Below are positions 16,900-28,700 of a stretch of DNA of 38,200 bases, piece after piece. The notes below the pieces were generated by a model, which was not told where the DNA came from, made no database searches, and was given only the letters and a program-made list of their open reading frames with translations. Where the stretch lies: positions 1-38,200 of the forward strand of contig JAIRVZ010000047.1 of the NCBI GenBank assembly GCA_031253625.1, in the 5' to 3' direction. The stretch comes from Dysgonamonadaceae bacterium. Its GTDB lineage: Bacteria; Bacteroidota; Bacteroidia; Bacteroidales; Azobacteroidaceae. The position numbers and the translations under genes are program-made. Position 1 is the first letter of the stretch, and each line of letters starts with the position of its first letter.

Positions 16900-19800
16900 T
16901 TTATTTCTATAATTCTTAAAATACCACTACTATCCTTTCCATAGATAGCCCGTAATTTCTCTGTGCCGTTATTAAATATTTCCCAAATTTCATCTCCTTC
17001 AGAAAAACCAATTCTTTTGGAAAGATTCCATTCAGGAACACCTAACCTATCATTATTACCAGAGGTAAAACCTGTTGAAGTAAAAGGATAAGCATAATTA
17101 TCAAAAGCGTTTCCACTTGTAATTATCGCATTGGAAGATTCATTTGAAGAAAATCTAATTACGCCACAACTTCCATCCTCAATTGAAAAAGGACTGTTTG
17201 GATAATCTAATCTTTCTCCAAAATACAAATCCTCAAAAGATTTTAAATGTTTTGCGTCTGAAGCTCTTGTTACTGAACCTCCAAAATCTGAGTAATCTCC
17301 TTTTATATATTTTTGAATATCACTTTTAGATATTACTTTTTGCATAACTGTATTGGCATCAGGTTTAGGTAAAGCATTTCTAATTGCTGCTAATTTTGCT
17401 TTTTCCGAATCGGTCAAAGCATTTACATTTTTCAACATCATATATCGGAAATCATCCATTGTCAATCCTCCTTTTTGCAAAAGTTCTGGTAACAAATCTT
17501 CAAATCCTTTTTGTTTAGATATTTCATTAATAGAATATTTTCCAACTGGAGTTGTTACAACACCTCCCTTTGTTGATACTTTCAAATAATACTGTCCCCC
17601 ATTTTCTACAATATCAACTGTTTGTCCAGCAGTTCCCAATAAAGTGACTTTATTTATTGTCGCTATTGTTTTGCTTGTAGTAACAGTAACTGGAAGCATA
17701 CGAGGGCTATTGATGCTCACAACGAGCGCATCGGATAGTGCAATTTCGCCTACGCTTACCCCTTGTACAACTAAATAGCCTCTATCCACAACAATGGGGA
17801 CAACCGTAGTTATTGAATTTTCAATTTTGAGTTTTATTTCCAATAACTTAGAAATAGATGCTTGTACCTCTACTATGTCTGCTGCATTTGTTAACTTTCC
17901 TTCTTTCAAAGTTGTTCTAAGAAATACAATAAAATTGTCAATATTATTAACCAACTTTATTTTATCTGTATTTGATACAGCTTCCTCAGACCACTGGAAG
18001 ACTTGATTAACTAAAACCTGCATTCTTGTTGGTCTTGTCAAACCACCTACAGTAGCAGTTTCAAATTTCAAGATATTAGCTAATGAACGAATTGCTAATG
18101 AGGTATTCCACAAAGCATAAGATACATTCCATGCGTTTATGCCTATTTCTCCTAATGTTGTCGAGCGTACTTCATTTTCATATAGAGTTACTCCTATATC
18201 TATAGTTGCTGCCCCCAATTCAACATATAGTATTGTAGTAGAACCACCTGCTGTGAATGGTGCTAAAAGAATAGCTAAAGCATCACCTCCTAATCGAACT
18301 CCAGACAATAATCTCTTATAATTTTCATTGTTGCCTATTCCATATAATAATATAGCAGGAACATATAATCTACTTCCTTGTTCTAATCCATATTCAGGCA
18401 AATTATCTACTACTTCTATAATAACCCAATCAAAAGGATTACAAGTATAGGTACGATGATAGGGTATTATGGCTCTCGATGATAATGGACTTTCTTTTGT
18501 CGTTATGGTTATTTTTCCATTATTTGAGTCAATTTCTCCGCCAACATTAAAAATCAAATTACCTAAGTGAGAACTACCCAATAATGTTTCTTTCTTTAAT
18601 TGGAATAATCGAACATTAACAGCATCCATCTCATAAGATAGTCTGTTAACTTGGCGTATAATATTATCCTGTTCATCTTTATATATGCGATTCGCTTCCT
18701 CATTTGAAATTGGATAATATTTGTTTTTCCATTCTGTTAACTTGTATATTACTTTTAGTTTTGACGGTTCATCTTTACCAAAAATACCCAAAGTAGGTTC
18801 AAAAACTTGCAATACTTTTGTTAACAGGTTATAATTACGAGTATTTCCTTCTAATTTTGTGAAAAGATTTTTTATATCCTCTTCTTTATTTATTGTTGTT
18901 ATTAGCAAAGCAATAATTTCTTCCGTATAGTCTCCTGCCGAATTAAACTTGGAATCTATCAAAGTGTTGATACAATAGATACGTTTATCCAAAGTGAGTT
19001 TATCCCAAATGCAATCCCAATTATCTGTGTTTAAATTTTTTGCATAAGGTGATAATAAATTGTATATTTCTTTAGCTGTTGCGTTATCCGGAATCTGAAA
19101 GTTATTAACAATATCTGTAAAATAATTGTAGTAATTAACGTCGTATTTTTTCCAGCTATTGACAAGTAGTTTTGCTTGTGCAAGATTTTTTTCAGAATCT
19201 TTTTCAAAATCATCAGAAAATACTCTTGCTTCATACTCGCCATAAGTAGGCACAACCCCTCCTGTTATATAATATCGTTTTTCCAATATCAGTTTTAGAA
19301 TACTGCCGGGTACTCCGGTTTTAAAACATCCTTTAAGTATGCTTTTTTCTTGTAATTGTGTTGCATGAATAAATATATATCCAGCATTATCGTTCCAAGT
19401 TTTTCCATTAAATTCTATTTCTGAAAAACTTTTTACTATAAATTGGGTAACTTCCAAATCATATTTCGGGTAAAACTCAGTATACACAGTATTAAATTTT
19501 GACACTTCAGTTATTTTTGATGATAATAATTCATCATATAATAAATATTTTCCCGAATAACTATAATTTTCAATTCCAGTAATCGGAGTAATAGAAATTT
19601 GTCCAACTTTAAATACAATTTGATTATTTTCTACATAAGGTAGACCTACAATAGCTTTCTTAATAGAAGGGTTTGTGTAGATATCTATGTACTTAAAAGC
19701 ACTTTCACACTTTCCCCCTGTAAAGTATCCTACAAAATTATCTCCTTTACAAGTCGCACAGAAAGCATAGTTAGTCCCATCTTGTAAGGTAAATCCTGTT

Positions 19801-22709
19801 ACTGCGCCAAAAGGAACAATTTTAAACTCATCTTCACAACTTTCTAAATCAACACTTTCTCCTGTACTAAAACGAATTTCTTTCGGTAATTCTTTTAATG
19901 TAATTGGCTTTCCTGAAAGCGAAATAAAAGTATAAGTCCCATCTGTATTTTTAAAATCCACTAAGGCTTCTGTATTTTTAACAATAGCTTTCTCTCCCTC
20001 TTCCTCATTTTGCAAGAACTTAAACCAAGAATTTTTCGGATTATGAATCTCTTTCCACTGGTGTTTCCACAATTCTTCTCCATTCTTGTAGTCCATCAAG
20101 TTATCGGTGGCATTCTGTGCTGCAATGTATTTGTCATTGCTGAATGTATGATAAAGACTAAACGCTCCGTGAGCCAACTCATGCGCTATGCTGGTAGGAT
20201 TGGTGTTATTATGATAGATAAATCCGCTTTGGTATTGCAATGGCATATAGCCTGTAACATTACCGCCATCTTTGTTTTCAACATTGTTTACAAAGAACAG
20301 ATACAAGGCATCTTTTTCAAATTTTTCCCTTTGTTGTTCAAAAGTTTTAATGACGTTCTTTTGGTCAGCGTTGTAAACACTTAGTGCGCCGCTACCGCCA
20401 TGAGTCATCTTGCCATCAGGGAATGATACTTGAATGCCCTGCTTTTCAGCAACATTCCATTGGGTAATTGCCGGAGCATAAATGCGGTTAAGTTCTGTTT
20501 GTAAGGTATTTGCATTTGGCAAGTTGGCGCTATTTACACTGATTAAGTAAACCTGCTTTGTTTGTTCATCAAAGCTCAACAGATTCAGTTTTCCTACAAC
20601 CGTTTCAGTGCTGTCCTGTTTGTTGTAAGCGTACAGAATGGTTTCGTCGCCATCGCTGCTACCTCGTAAAGTCAGCGTTTCTCCGCTTTGCATGGGCGCT
20701 ACTCCCATTTCTGTGCGGTAGGTAATATTGTTGTTGCCGTTTGTCAGTACTTTATCCAACTTAAACGACGCAATGCTCTTGAATGCAGGACGGTAATTAA
20801 AACCCGGGCGCAATTCGGGATACTCGTTTTGAATCGCACTTTTGATATTTTCGTAAGCATCAAAGCCCCATTGCTGCTGTGATGATGCCGAGAATGTTAC
20901 GCTCGGTTGGGCTTTCGATTCTTTTTCCTTATTATAATTATCTGTCAAACGGTTGTTACCGCCCGTAGCTGCAAATTCATCTTTGCCTACCATCTTCCCG
21001 TCGGAAGTCAGCACATATTCTTCTCCGTCGCTGCCTGTTATTAATGTGCCGTTAGGCTTATCATCTAATTTATAAACTTCTTCTTTTCCTTCGGAATTTA
21101 TTACAATCAATTGACCTTCTTTCACATAGGCTCCTTCTAATGGAGCATCAATTTTAACAGAATCTTTGATGGTAGTGTTGGTTGTCAGGGTTGCAACGGC
21201 ATCTCCCAACTGATTCAAATACTCCTTGGCAGCATCCACATCGACCATGAACTGCGGATCATAAACGCTCTCAAAATTATACCGGATAATCCAATTGTCG
21301 GTATTGACCTGCAAATCCCAGTAATTACACACGATTTTTATGCCGTAATATTCCCACCAAAACAGGAACACTCCACTGTAGGTATCGTCAGATTGCTTGT
21401 TAACCGTTTTTATAATGAACCGGGTGTCGCCCGAACGGGTTTCTATCGTATCGCCCGGCTGCAAGTCAGTCCGTAAAGTGTGATTGGTTAACGACCTTTC
21501 GGGAAACTCTTTGCCACATTCACAATCCGAGCCGCGTTCAACGGGTTTTGACTCGGGAATAGTAATGCTTTTCCATGCAGTGAAACCGCTCGGATTCTGC
21601 TCATTGCCCTGACAGATGGCTTGTACACGCAACCTGTAAGTTTTATCGGGGTCGGACTTGAACTCGTATTTTGTATCAAAAACCCGCTCGCTTTTCGACC
21701 AGCCGCTTACGGGATTTTCTATTTCTATGTTATACGAAGTATTGTCTTTGGAAGGATTCCAACGGTAGGTAACATCCTGTCCACGGCGTTCAACGCTTAA
21801 ATTGGTAGCTTCGTCGCAACGGCATTGATAGATGAATGAGCGTACTTCGCTTTGCCCTTTCTGTGCAAAGGGAACCTGCCCCATCACATCGGAAGCCGTT
21901 ACCCGCCAGGCGTAGTTCATGCCGGGTTCGAGCATCAATGTTACAGGATGGATAACCAAATTGGTGTTCATTTGCGTTGTGCTGTAAAACACGGGCATGG
22001 AAGCGGCAACGACACTTGGAGGAATACCCGGAACACGCATCTCCCACATTTCAAAGGTATACTGTATGCCGCCGGTGGGTACGCCTACATTCGACGGCAT
22101 CCACGAGAAAGTTAAAGGCATTCCCATTATTTGCCCCAGTTCGGCATTATTGTCGGGTGCCTTCAATACGGGAGGCTTGCCAAGGGCTATCCAGGCCATA
22201 GCCGTACCCCGATTGGAAATGAGCCGTCCGGTAGCGGCATGACGCACTTCAACTGTGAAGCGGTAAAAGCCTTCAGGAAGTTGACCGGTGCGGCGGTATT
22301 CATCCTTGCTGAAGCCTTTGAATTGCAGGTTGTTGATATTGAAATAATCCCGCATGTCATCACCGAAAAGTATGCTAACTTCACCGCCGCTTAAGAATAT
22401 GGGCGTAACCGGCGCAGTCGGGATGGATTCTATCGTAACCCCGCTCATGTTTTCTATTTTCAGATGCAGGCGCACAGGAAGATTGGTAACTGTAACGTCT
22501 CTGACCATGATGGTAACGACCAATCGCTGCGAACCGATTTGAGAATAATCGGACAGGGTTAACGAATAGGGCGGCATCAACTGCGGTGTTACATAGATAG
22601 GGTAGGTTTGCTGGGCACGAATGCCGGCTGTCGCTAAAAATAAGCACAGTATCGCTGGGACAAGCCTTGCAATCGCCCAACATTTGAAACGGGATATTGT
22701 AGATTTCAT
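16896..22709 (-). CDS. Giant exported polymorphic-toxin-like protein with metallopeptidase domain
   Basis: This 1937-aa protein has a signal peptide ending near AGIRAQ (about 32). Residues about 33-300 form a beta-rich prefix, possibly the TANFOR-type region I recall from Bacteroidota toxins (not verified). An FN3-like domain lies at about 305-390. Residues about 780-885 carry a zinc-metallopeptidase motif, HELAH (His843, Glu844, His847) with His854, and a conserved-looking TDNLMDYKNG then WKEIHNP. A hydrophobic, glycine-rich segment lies near 1466-1545. The last ~150 residues (from Met1789) form a separate module: SKSDIQKYI, GGSVTRASDAKHL, RLDYPNSPF, GVIRF, YPFTSTGFTSG, VPEW. This looks like a polymorphic-toxin tip, possibly ADP-ribosyltransferase-like. 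There is no T9SS sorting domain at the C-terminus. G+C drops steeply after about residue 900. Confidence 0.8.
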   Translation of the reverse strand: MKSTISRFKCWAIARLVPAILCLFLATAGIRAQQTYPIYVTPQLMPPYSLTLSDYSQIGSQRLVVTIMVRDVTVTNLPVRLHLKIENMSGVTIESIPTAPVTPIFLSGGEVSILFGDDMRDYFNINNLQFKGFSKDEYRRTGQLPEGFYRFTVEVRHAATGRLISNRGTAMAWIALGKPPVLKAPDNNAELGQIMGMPLTFSWMPSNVGVPTGGIQYTFEMWEMRVPGIPPSVVAASMPVFYSTTQMNTNLVIHPVTLMLEPGMNYAWRVTASDVMGQVPFAQKGQSEVRSFIYQCRCDEATNLSVERRGQDVTYRWNPSKDNTSYNIEIENPVSGWSKSERVFDTKYEFKSDPDKTYRLRVQAICQGNEQNPSGFTAWKSITIPESKPVERGSDCECGKEFPERSLTNHTLRTDLQPGDTIETRSGDTRFIIKTVNKQSDDTYSGVFLFWWEYYGIKIVCNYWDLQVNTDNWIIRYNFESVYDPQFMVDVDAAKEYLNQLGDAVATLTTNTTIKDSVKIDAPLEGAYVKEGQLIVINSEGKEEVYKLDDKPNGTLITGSDGEEYVLTSDGKMVGKDEFAATGGNNRLTDNYNKEKESKAQPSVTFSASSQQQWGFDAYENIKSAIQNEYPELRPGFNYRPAFKSIASFKLDKVLTNGNNNITYRTEMGVAPMQSGETLTLRGSSDGDETILYAYNKQDSTETVVGKLNLLSFDEQTKQVYLISVNSANLPNANTLQTELNRIYAPAITQWNVAEKQGIQVSFPDGKMTHGGSGALSVYNADQKNVIKTFEQQREKFEKDALYLFFVNNVENKDGGNVTGYMPLQYQSGFIYHNNTNPTSIAHELAHGAFSLYHTFSNDKYIAAQNATDNLMDYKNGEELWKHQWKEIHNPKNSWFKFLQNEEEGEKAIVKNTEALVDFKNTDGTYTFISLSGKPITLKELPKEIRFSTGESVDLESCEDEFKIVPFGAVTGFTLQDGTNYAFCATCKGDNFVGYFTGGKCESAFKYIDIYTNPSIKKAIVGLPYVENNQIVFKVGQISITPITGIENYSYSGKYLLYDELLSSKITEVSKFNTVYTEFYPKYDLEVTQFIVKSFSEIEFNGKTWNDNAGYIFIHATQLQEKSILKGCFKTGVPGSILKLILEKRYYITGGVVPTYGEYEARVFSDDFEKDSEKNLAQAKLLVNSWKKYDVNYYNYFTDIVNNFQIPDNATAKEIYNLLSPYAKNLNTDNWDCIWDKLTLDKRIYCINTLIDSKFNSAGDYTEEIIALLITTINKEEDIKNLFTKLEGNTRNYNLLTKVLQVFEPTLGIFGKDEPSKLKVIYKLTEWKNKYYPISNEEANRIYKDEQDNIIRQVNRLSYEMDAVNVRLFQLKKETLLGSSHLGNLIFNVGGEIDSNNGKITITTKESPLSSRAIIPYHRTYTCNPFDWVIIEVVDNLPEYGLEQGSRLYVPAILLYGIGNNENYKRLLSGVRLGGDALAILLAPFTAGGSTTILYVELGAATIDIGVTLYENEVRSTTLGEIGINAWNVSYALWNTSLAIRSLANILKFETATVGGLTRPTRMQVLVNQVFQWSEEAVSNTDKIKLVNNIDNFIVFLRTTLKEGKLTNAADIVEVQASISKLLEIKLKIENSITTVVPIVVDRGYLVVQGVSVGEIALSDALVVSINSPRMLPVTVTTSKTIATINKVTLLGTAGQTVDIVENGGQYYLKVSTKGGVVTTPVGKYSINEISKQKGFEDLLPELLQKGGLTMDDFRYMMLKNVNALTDSEKAKLAAIRNALPKPDANTVMQKVISKSDIQKYIKGDYSDFGGSVTRASDAKHLKSFEDLYFGERLDYPNSPFSIEDGSCGVIRFSSNESSNAIITSGNAFDNYAYPFTSTGFTSGNNDRLGVPEWNLSKRIGFSEGDEIWEIFNNGTEKLRAIYGKDSSGILRIIEIK

Positions 22710-22740
22710 CGGATTCTATCTAATGGATTGTTCTCTATAT

Positions 22741-25700
22741 TTATTCAATAATTATTTTAATTTGTTTTCTTTCGTTTCCTGCCGTTACAATCAACACATA
22801 AACGCCGGTTTGCAGATGAGTGAGGTTATAACTCACATTGTAATAATCCGAACCTGCTTCGGTACGCTGATTTACGCAAATGCCGGATGCTACTTCAAAG
22901 ATGACGAATCTGGCTTCAGCCGGTTCACGCAATTCCATTTCGACTATAAATATACCGTTGGTCGGATTCGGATACTGCGTCAGCGATTGAATCAACGGTT
23001 CTTTAGCTTTCCACCAGTCATCATCCCAATCTTCGGCTTCTACAATTTCTATCTGTTTGACGGCAGGCGCATAGCATCCACCTGAATATGCCATCAGACT
23101 GATATTGTAAACTCCCGTTTGCAAACAGCGCAACTGCAATACATAAGGCGATTTGTAATACTCATCTGTTATTGGTATTTGCTCGAAAACAGCCGGGTCA
23201 TATTCCCATTTCAAGCTGTCTAAAGGCAGGTTCGATAACTCGAAAATAATCAGTGTATCGCCTACTGCTGCTTCCGAAGCCAGCAACATATCGGCTTTCA
23301 AGGCGTTGTTACCTATCGAAATCCCAATGTCGCCCCATGCCGAACAGCCGTCGGGTGTTTTGGCTTCTAAGTAATACCGGTCTTCTTTGGTAACAGACAG
23401 GTAACGCTCGCGGGAAATATCCTCCTTGTCGGTAAACCAGCGGTAGGAAACATAATTGCCGCCGTCTATCACATGCGTATTGCCCGGACACATCAATACA
23501 TCTTCGCCTAAATCTATGTATTGGTAATCCGGCTCATTCAAAGTGATGTGCCTTTCGTCCATACAGCCGTTTTCATCGGTTACGCGCACCCAATAATCGC
23601 CTTTAGTCAGGTTTTCGATATGGGCTGTTGTTTCTCCGGTTGACCATTCATAAGTATAATTGCCTTTTCCGCCCGTGGTTTGAGTACGGATATATCCATC
23701 GCTGTAACCGAAACAATGCGGTTCTTTTGACTCGGAAATACGCAAGCGCAGCGAATCGGGCTGACCAATATCGAAATAATAAGTTGTTGAACAGCCATTT
23801 TCGTCGGAAATTGTAACGGAGTGTTGACCTTTTTCAAAGCGGTTTGAAAATTCACCCGTATCTCCATTCGACCAGGTGAAAGAGTAAGGTGCATAAGGCT
23901 CTCCCGCTGTAACTGCTGCAATCCGGGCTGTACCTGTGGAATCGCCATAGCATAACACTTCGGTCGTTTCTACGCTTGTGATGCGAGGCAGTTTCGAGGG
24001 TTGTATCAGTTGTTCGAGATATTGCGTACAACCATTGGCATCGGTTACTTCCAACCGGTACAGACCATTCTGTTTCAGGTCGGTTATTGTCGAATCATTA
24101 CCTATTTCCTGATTATTAAAATCTATCCATTTGTAATAATAAGGGCGGGTGCCTCCTTGCAATTCAACCTTTATTTTCCCGTTGTCTTCACTGCAGGTAG
24201 TATGAGTTACCTGTACGTCTTTGAACAAGAGTTCTTCGAGTTCGGGCATGTAAACCGTCAGTGTATCCTTACCTTCACAAGCATTGCTATCGGTAAAGAT
24301 AAATGTATGGAAACCGGTATTCAGTCCCGTTGCCTCATTACCCAATGTCCAGACCGGAGCATCTATTTTCTTGAATGAATAAGGCGGGTTTCCTCCCGAA
24401 ATATTAAACAATATCTTTCCGTTAGAACCTCCCTTGCATTTAACGCTATCAATTTTATTAACAGATGCCCGTAAATATTCGGGTTCGGTAATGGTAACCA
24501 GCAGGCTGTCGATAACTCCAAACTTATCTGTCAGATAAAAATATTGTTCGCCGGTAGCCAGCCCTGAAAACGAAGAAGCATTGTTATAATATTTTTCCGA
24601 TTCGTGACGGAACTGGTAATCGCCCCATCCGCCGGCTGCCGAAAGGCGAACATAAGCATCGCTGTAATCCTTGCAACTTTGGATCGTTTGCTCAACAATA
24701 CTTAACTGTAAAGCTGCCGCCGGTTCAAGAACTTCAATTGTTTTTTTCAACAGGTTGCCGTAGCAATCCTCTACTGTTACAGTATATCGTCCGGCAGGAA
24801 TATCTTGCAGAATACTGCTATATTCATTATCGGCAGAAAAATATGGCGTTCCGGCTTCATTCATCCATGTAAAACGGTTTCCGCCGCCACCGCCCTTTAC
24901 TTCTACCCTGATTTTACCGTCCAAACCTCCGGGACGGCTTACCGGTATTGTCAGCGTATCCGAAAAGAAAAATTCGGGATAAGGGCGAATTTCAAATGTG
25001 GCAATCACCTGTTCATTCAAGACGTTTTTCCCCGAAATAAACCATTGTCCCGGAGAAAGGTTTTGCAGGTAAACAGTATCATTTTTCACCGAAAACAACT
25101 CTGTTTCGTCAATAAAAGAGTAAGAAGAAACGACTTTTTGAGGACTGATCAGGGTATAATCGCTCAATACAACATCCGTATATAGTACTGCGCGACCGTC
25201 GGCAGCCTCAAAAGCTGTTTCATCACTTGTTCTCACAAGCTCAAAAAGCATATCGCCCGGATCTGCCAAGTAAACGAATTGGGAAGCAGAACAGCCTCCG
25301 GCATCGGTTACCGTGAATTTGTAGTAGCCTGCAGGGATATCCTTTAATTCCGAAACAAGTAAGTCATTATCCCATGCTTGAATTTCTTCTCCCGACAATT
25401 CGGGAGTCAAACCTTCCCATTGGCAGGTGTATGGTCCGGTTCCTCCCTTGATATGAGCGCTGATACTTCCGTTGACACCCGACCAAACGGGATACTGCAA
25501 CTCCATGTTTTCAATTCTTAATTGATTACTTGCCGGTAATTCGGTTTCCAATTCAAAACGACATCCGTTGGCATCAATTAAATGCAATAAAACAGCGCCG
25601 CTTGCCAATCCCGTCCATTCCACCGTTGATTGAAGGTTGGAAAGCGTACTGCTGCCATCGGATAATTGATAGGGTGAGGTTCCTCCGGACAGGCGTATGG

Positions 25701-28700
25701 AAATACCTCCATTATTGCCGCAAGTAGGCGGTATTATACCGGTTACTTCAGCTTTAAGGCTGTCTTGCGGTTCATATACCGTAATTATTTGGTTAGCAGT
25801 GGCTCCCATACGGTCAGTTACCGTTATCAAATAACTGCCGGGATAAAGGTTCTCAAAGCTATTCAAGGTGGAATAATACGCATCCGTAGCCCGTTTGAAG
25901 CGGTAGTCGCCCCAACCACCGGTTCCTTCTACTTCGATGCTTCCAGTTTGTGATTTACACTGAGCGTCTTTTACTTCCTTAACAATCAGTTGAAGGATGT
26001 CGGACGGTTCCGTTACCGTTAATAATTCGGAAGTAATGGTAACGTCCATATCGTCGATAATTTCCAGATAATATTTGCCTGCATAAACTGTGAAAAATTC
26101 CGGAAAATCGTCAACGGCAAAAAGGACATCCAAATCTTCTCCACTTTCCGATTTGAGCAATACTGTTTTACTTCCGGGGTTTCCTCCATGTACCTTGAAA
26201 ACGATTTTGCCTTCCTTGGCTCCTTTTGAGATAGAAGGACATATCGTATCAATGACAACGGACAAAGGTTCCGGTTGGCGTACTGTCACCGGATAAGGCA
26301 GTTTGGACATACATCCGTTTTCGTCATAAACATCTGCTCTGTAAATACCGGCAGTCATGTTTTCAAAAATACCGGTACTGTTACTTTCCGAATAACTAAA
26401 ATCAGCATTATGCAGCGTGAATGTCTGAATATTGGCTGTGCCTATTAATGGAATAATTTCTACCCATCCGTTACTTCCTTCATACAAAGTTACATGGCGA
26501 ACAAATGCGGAGTGTATTGCAGGATTTTCATAACCGTTTATTCTTAGTAAGTCGCTTGAAGTGGAGCAACCGTTATTGTCTGTAACTTCTATTCGGTAGG
26601 TTCCGGGCGGAAGTTCTGTAAAAGAAACCAACTCTCCTTCATCCGCCGTTTGTGTTTGAGTATAGGAATTGTCTTCTACTTCCGATAGTACATAGACATA
26701 AGGTGCAACACCTCCGGAGGCTTGAGCCGTCAGAGCGCCATTGTCCAACTCACAAGTGGTATGTGTAATATCCGGATTTGCCAGTTGCAGTTTGGGCGGT
26801 TCGACAATCGTATCCTTATCTGCTGCTATCATACAATTATGACTGTCTCTTATTGTAAATGAGTAATTCCCTGCAGGAAGCCTGCTGACAGTTAATAAGG
26901 TATCTCCTTCTTCAATGGATTCAGTAACCGTTCCTGTAGCCGGTAAAACAGAATACGGATAAGTTCCTCCCGAAACCTTGTAACGAATCCAGCCGATAGA
27001 TTCTCCTTTGCATAATATATGGGATAAATCAACGCGGGTAACAGACAGTGGCACAGGTTGATCAATTGTAACTGTTATCGATTGGCTGCCATTGTATCTG
27101 TCTCTGACGTAAAATGTATAAGTTCCTGCGGAATAACCGGTAAAATTCGATTGAGTTGTCCATACAGTACTGTCCTTGCTATACTCATATCCTTCCCAAC
27201 CGTATTGACCAGAAAGAGTGACCGTGCCATCGCTTGAACCATAACAGGAAGCCGGTTTAATGCTTGCCTGAAGATGAAGCGCATCTGCGGGTTCGGGAAT
27301 TCTTACTTCAAATTCTTTTGAGCAGTCTAAGGAATCCGATACTATAATCTTATATAGTTTCCCTTCACCGGTAGATGCTCCTGTTAATTCAGAAAAAACA
27401 AAAGGTGAAGCTCCTGCATATTCCTGTAATGGAACATTTAAATCATCAAACAGGCTAACGGTATAATCACCTTCATTCCCACCGGAAACAGCTATGCTCA
27501 CACTTCCAGTTGCGCTTCCTTTGTCGCTTACCCTGGTAACAGTGGGATTGATGCTGATTTCCGATTTTTCAAGAACAGTAAATAAATACTTTATTGAGCA
27601 GGCTTCCCCTCCATGTGTGTCTATGATATTAAAATCATAAACACCGGCTTTCAATTTAGTAATAAAAATCGTATCACCGGAAAAAGAAGTCTGGCAAGAT
27701 ACCGGTAGTCCCGAAACAGACAATGTCCCCCGCCTGTTTTCCATTACAAGCGTACAGCTTCCATCACTTCCACCATGACAAGTTGGCTTTATTGCGTCAA
27801 CGGAAACTACGGTTAACTGGTCAACACTTTCAATATTAAACGAAAATGAGCAGATACAGTTATTATCATCTTTTACATATACCTCATTCCTTCCGCTCCT
27901 GTAGCCATCCACAACATTGTTTGAATCGTAATAACCGTTTATCTCATTGCTGTATTTTAAATTACCGGCTCCTCCGCTGGCTGATACTGTAGCTGTAGCA
28001 TCATCACTGCAAGGTGTTGAGGGAGCAGTAGTAGATGTTATATTTGCTGTTATGGAATTAGGGCTTGCTATTGTTACTTCTTTGGACTGTTTATTACCGA
28101 ATCCGTCAAATACGTTGATTATATATTTTTTTGCTGCTCCGGATATGGTTACAGTATTGTTTTGTGAGGTAATTTCTTGTCCGGTACCGCCATCAACACT
28201 GTATTTATGAACGCCAATACCACCACGAATGTTCGAGATAAAAATTGTTCCATTATCAATAGAGCCGCTTACACGATTGGCAGTATTACAACTTGGCGGG
28301 GTAGTTGCTGTGTCGAAAGATATATCATCCGGCTGGGAAAGTGTTATATCTCTAATCGTATCACTTTTACAGAATGAATTGGAAACATAAATATCAAAAG
28401 TGCCGGCAGGAAGGTCAATAGAAGCAGTACCACTATAATAAGTAATTTTGTTTTTTACAAATGAGCCGCCTGTCAGATTGATATTATTACTGTAAGCATT
28501 CTGAGTGGATGCGGTATTTGCATACACTGTTACATTCTGAGTTCTACTGCCTGATACCGTAAATAATACTGACCCTTTTCCTCCGTGTTCTTTAATTTGC
28601 ACCGACTTATTGTTATTATCAGTACCTGTGTAGCCAGGCCGGTATTCCGTTAATGAAAAGACCGGTGGAAGTACAACCTCAAAAGGCAAGTTTTCAGAAG

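Noticed and set aside
16896-17400. T9SS sorting domain at the end of the 1937-aa protein
   Set aside because: The end (GILRIIEIK) lacks the PNP..G and final Lys-rich strand pattern seen in the SprB protein; the last module looks like a separate toxin-type domain.
22131-22394. Several + strand open frames opposite the 5' end of the toxin gene
   Set aside because: They are antisense shadows of a GC-richer coding stretch; no domain or start context supports them.
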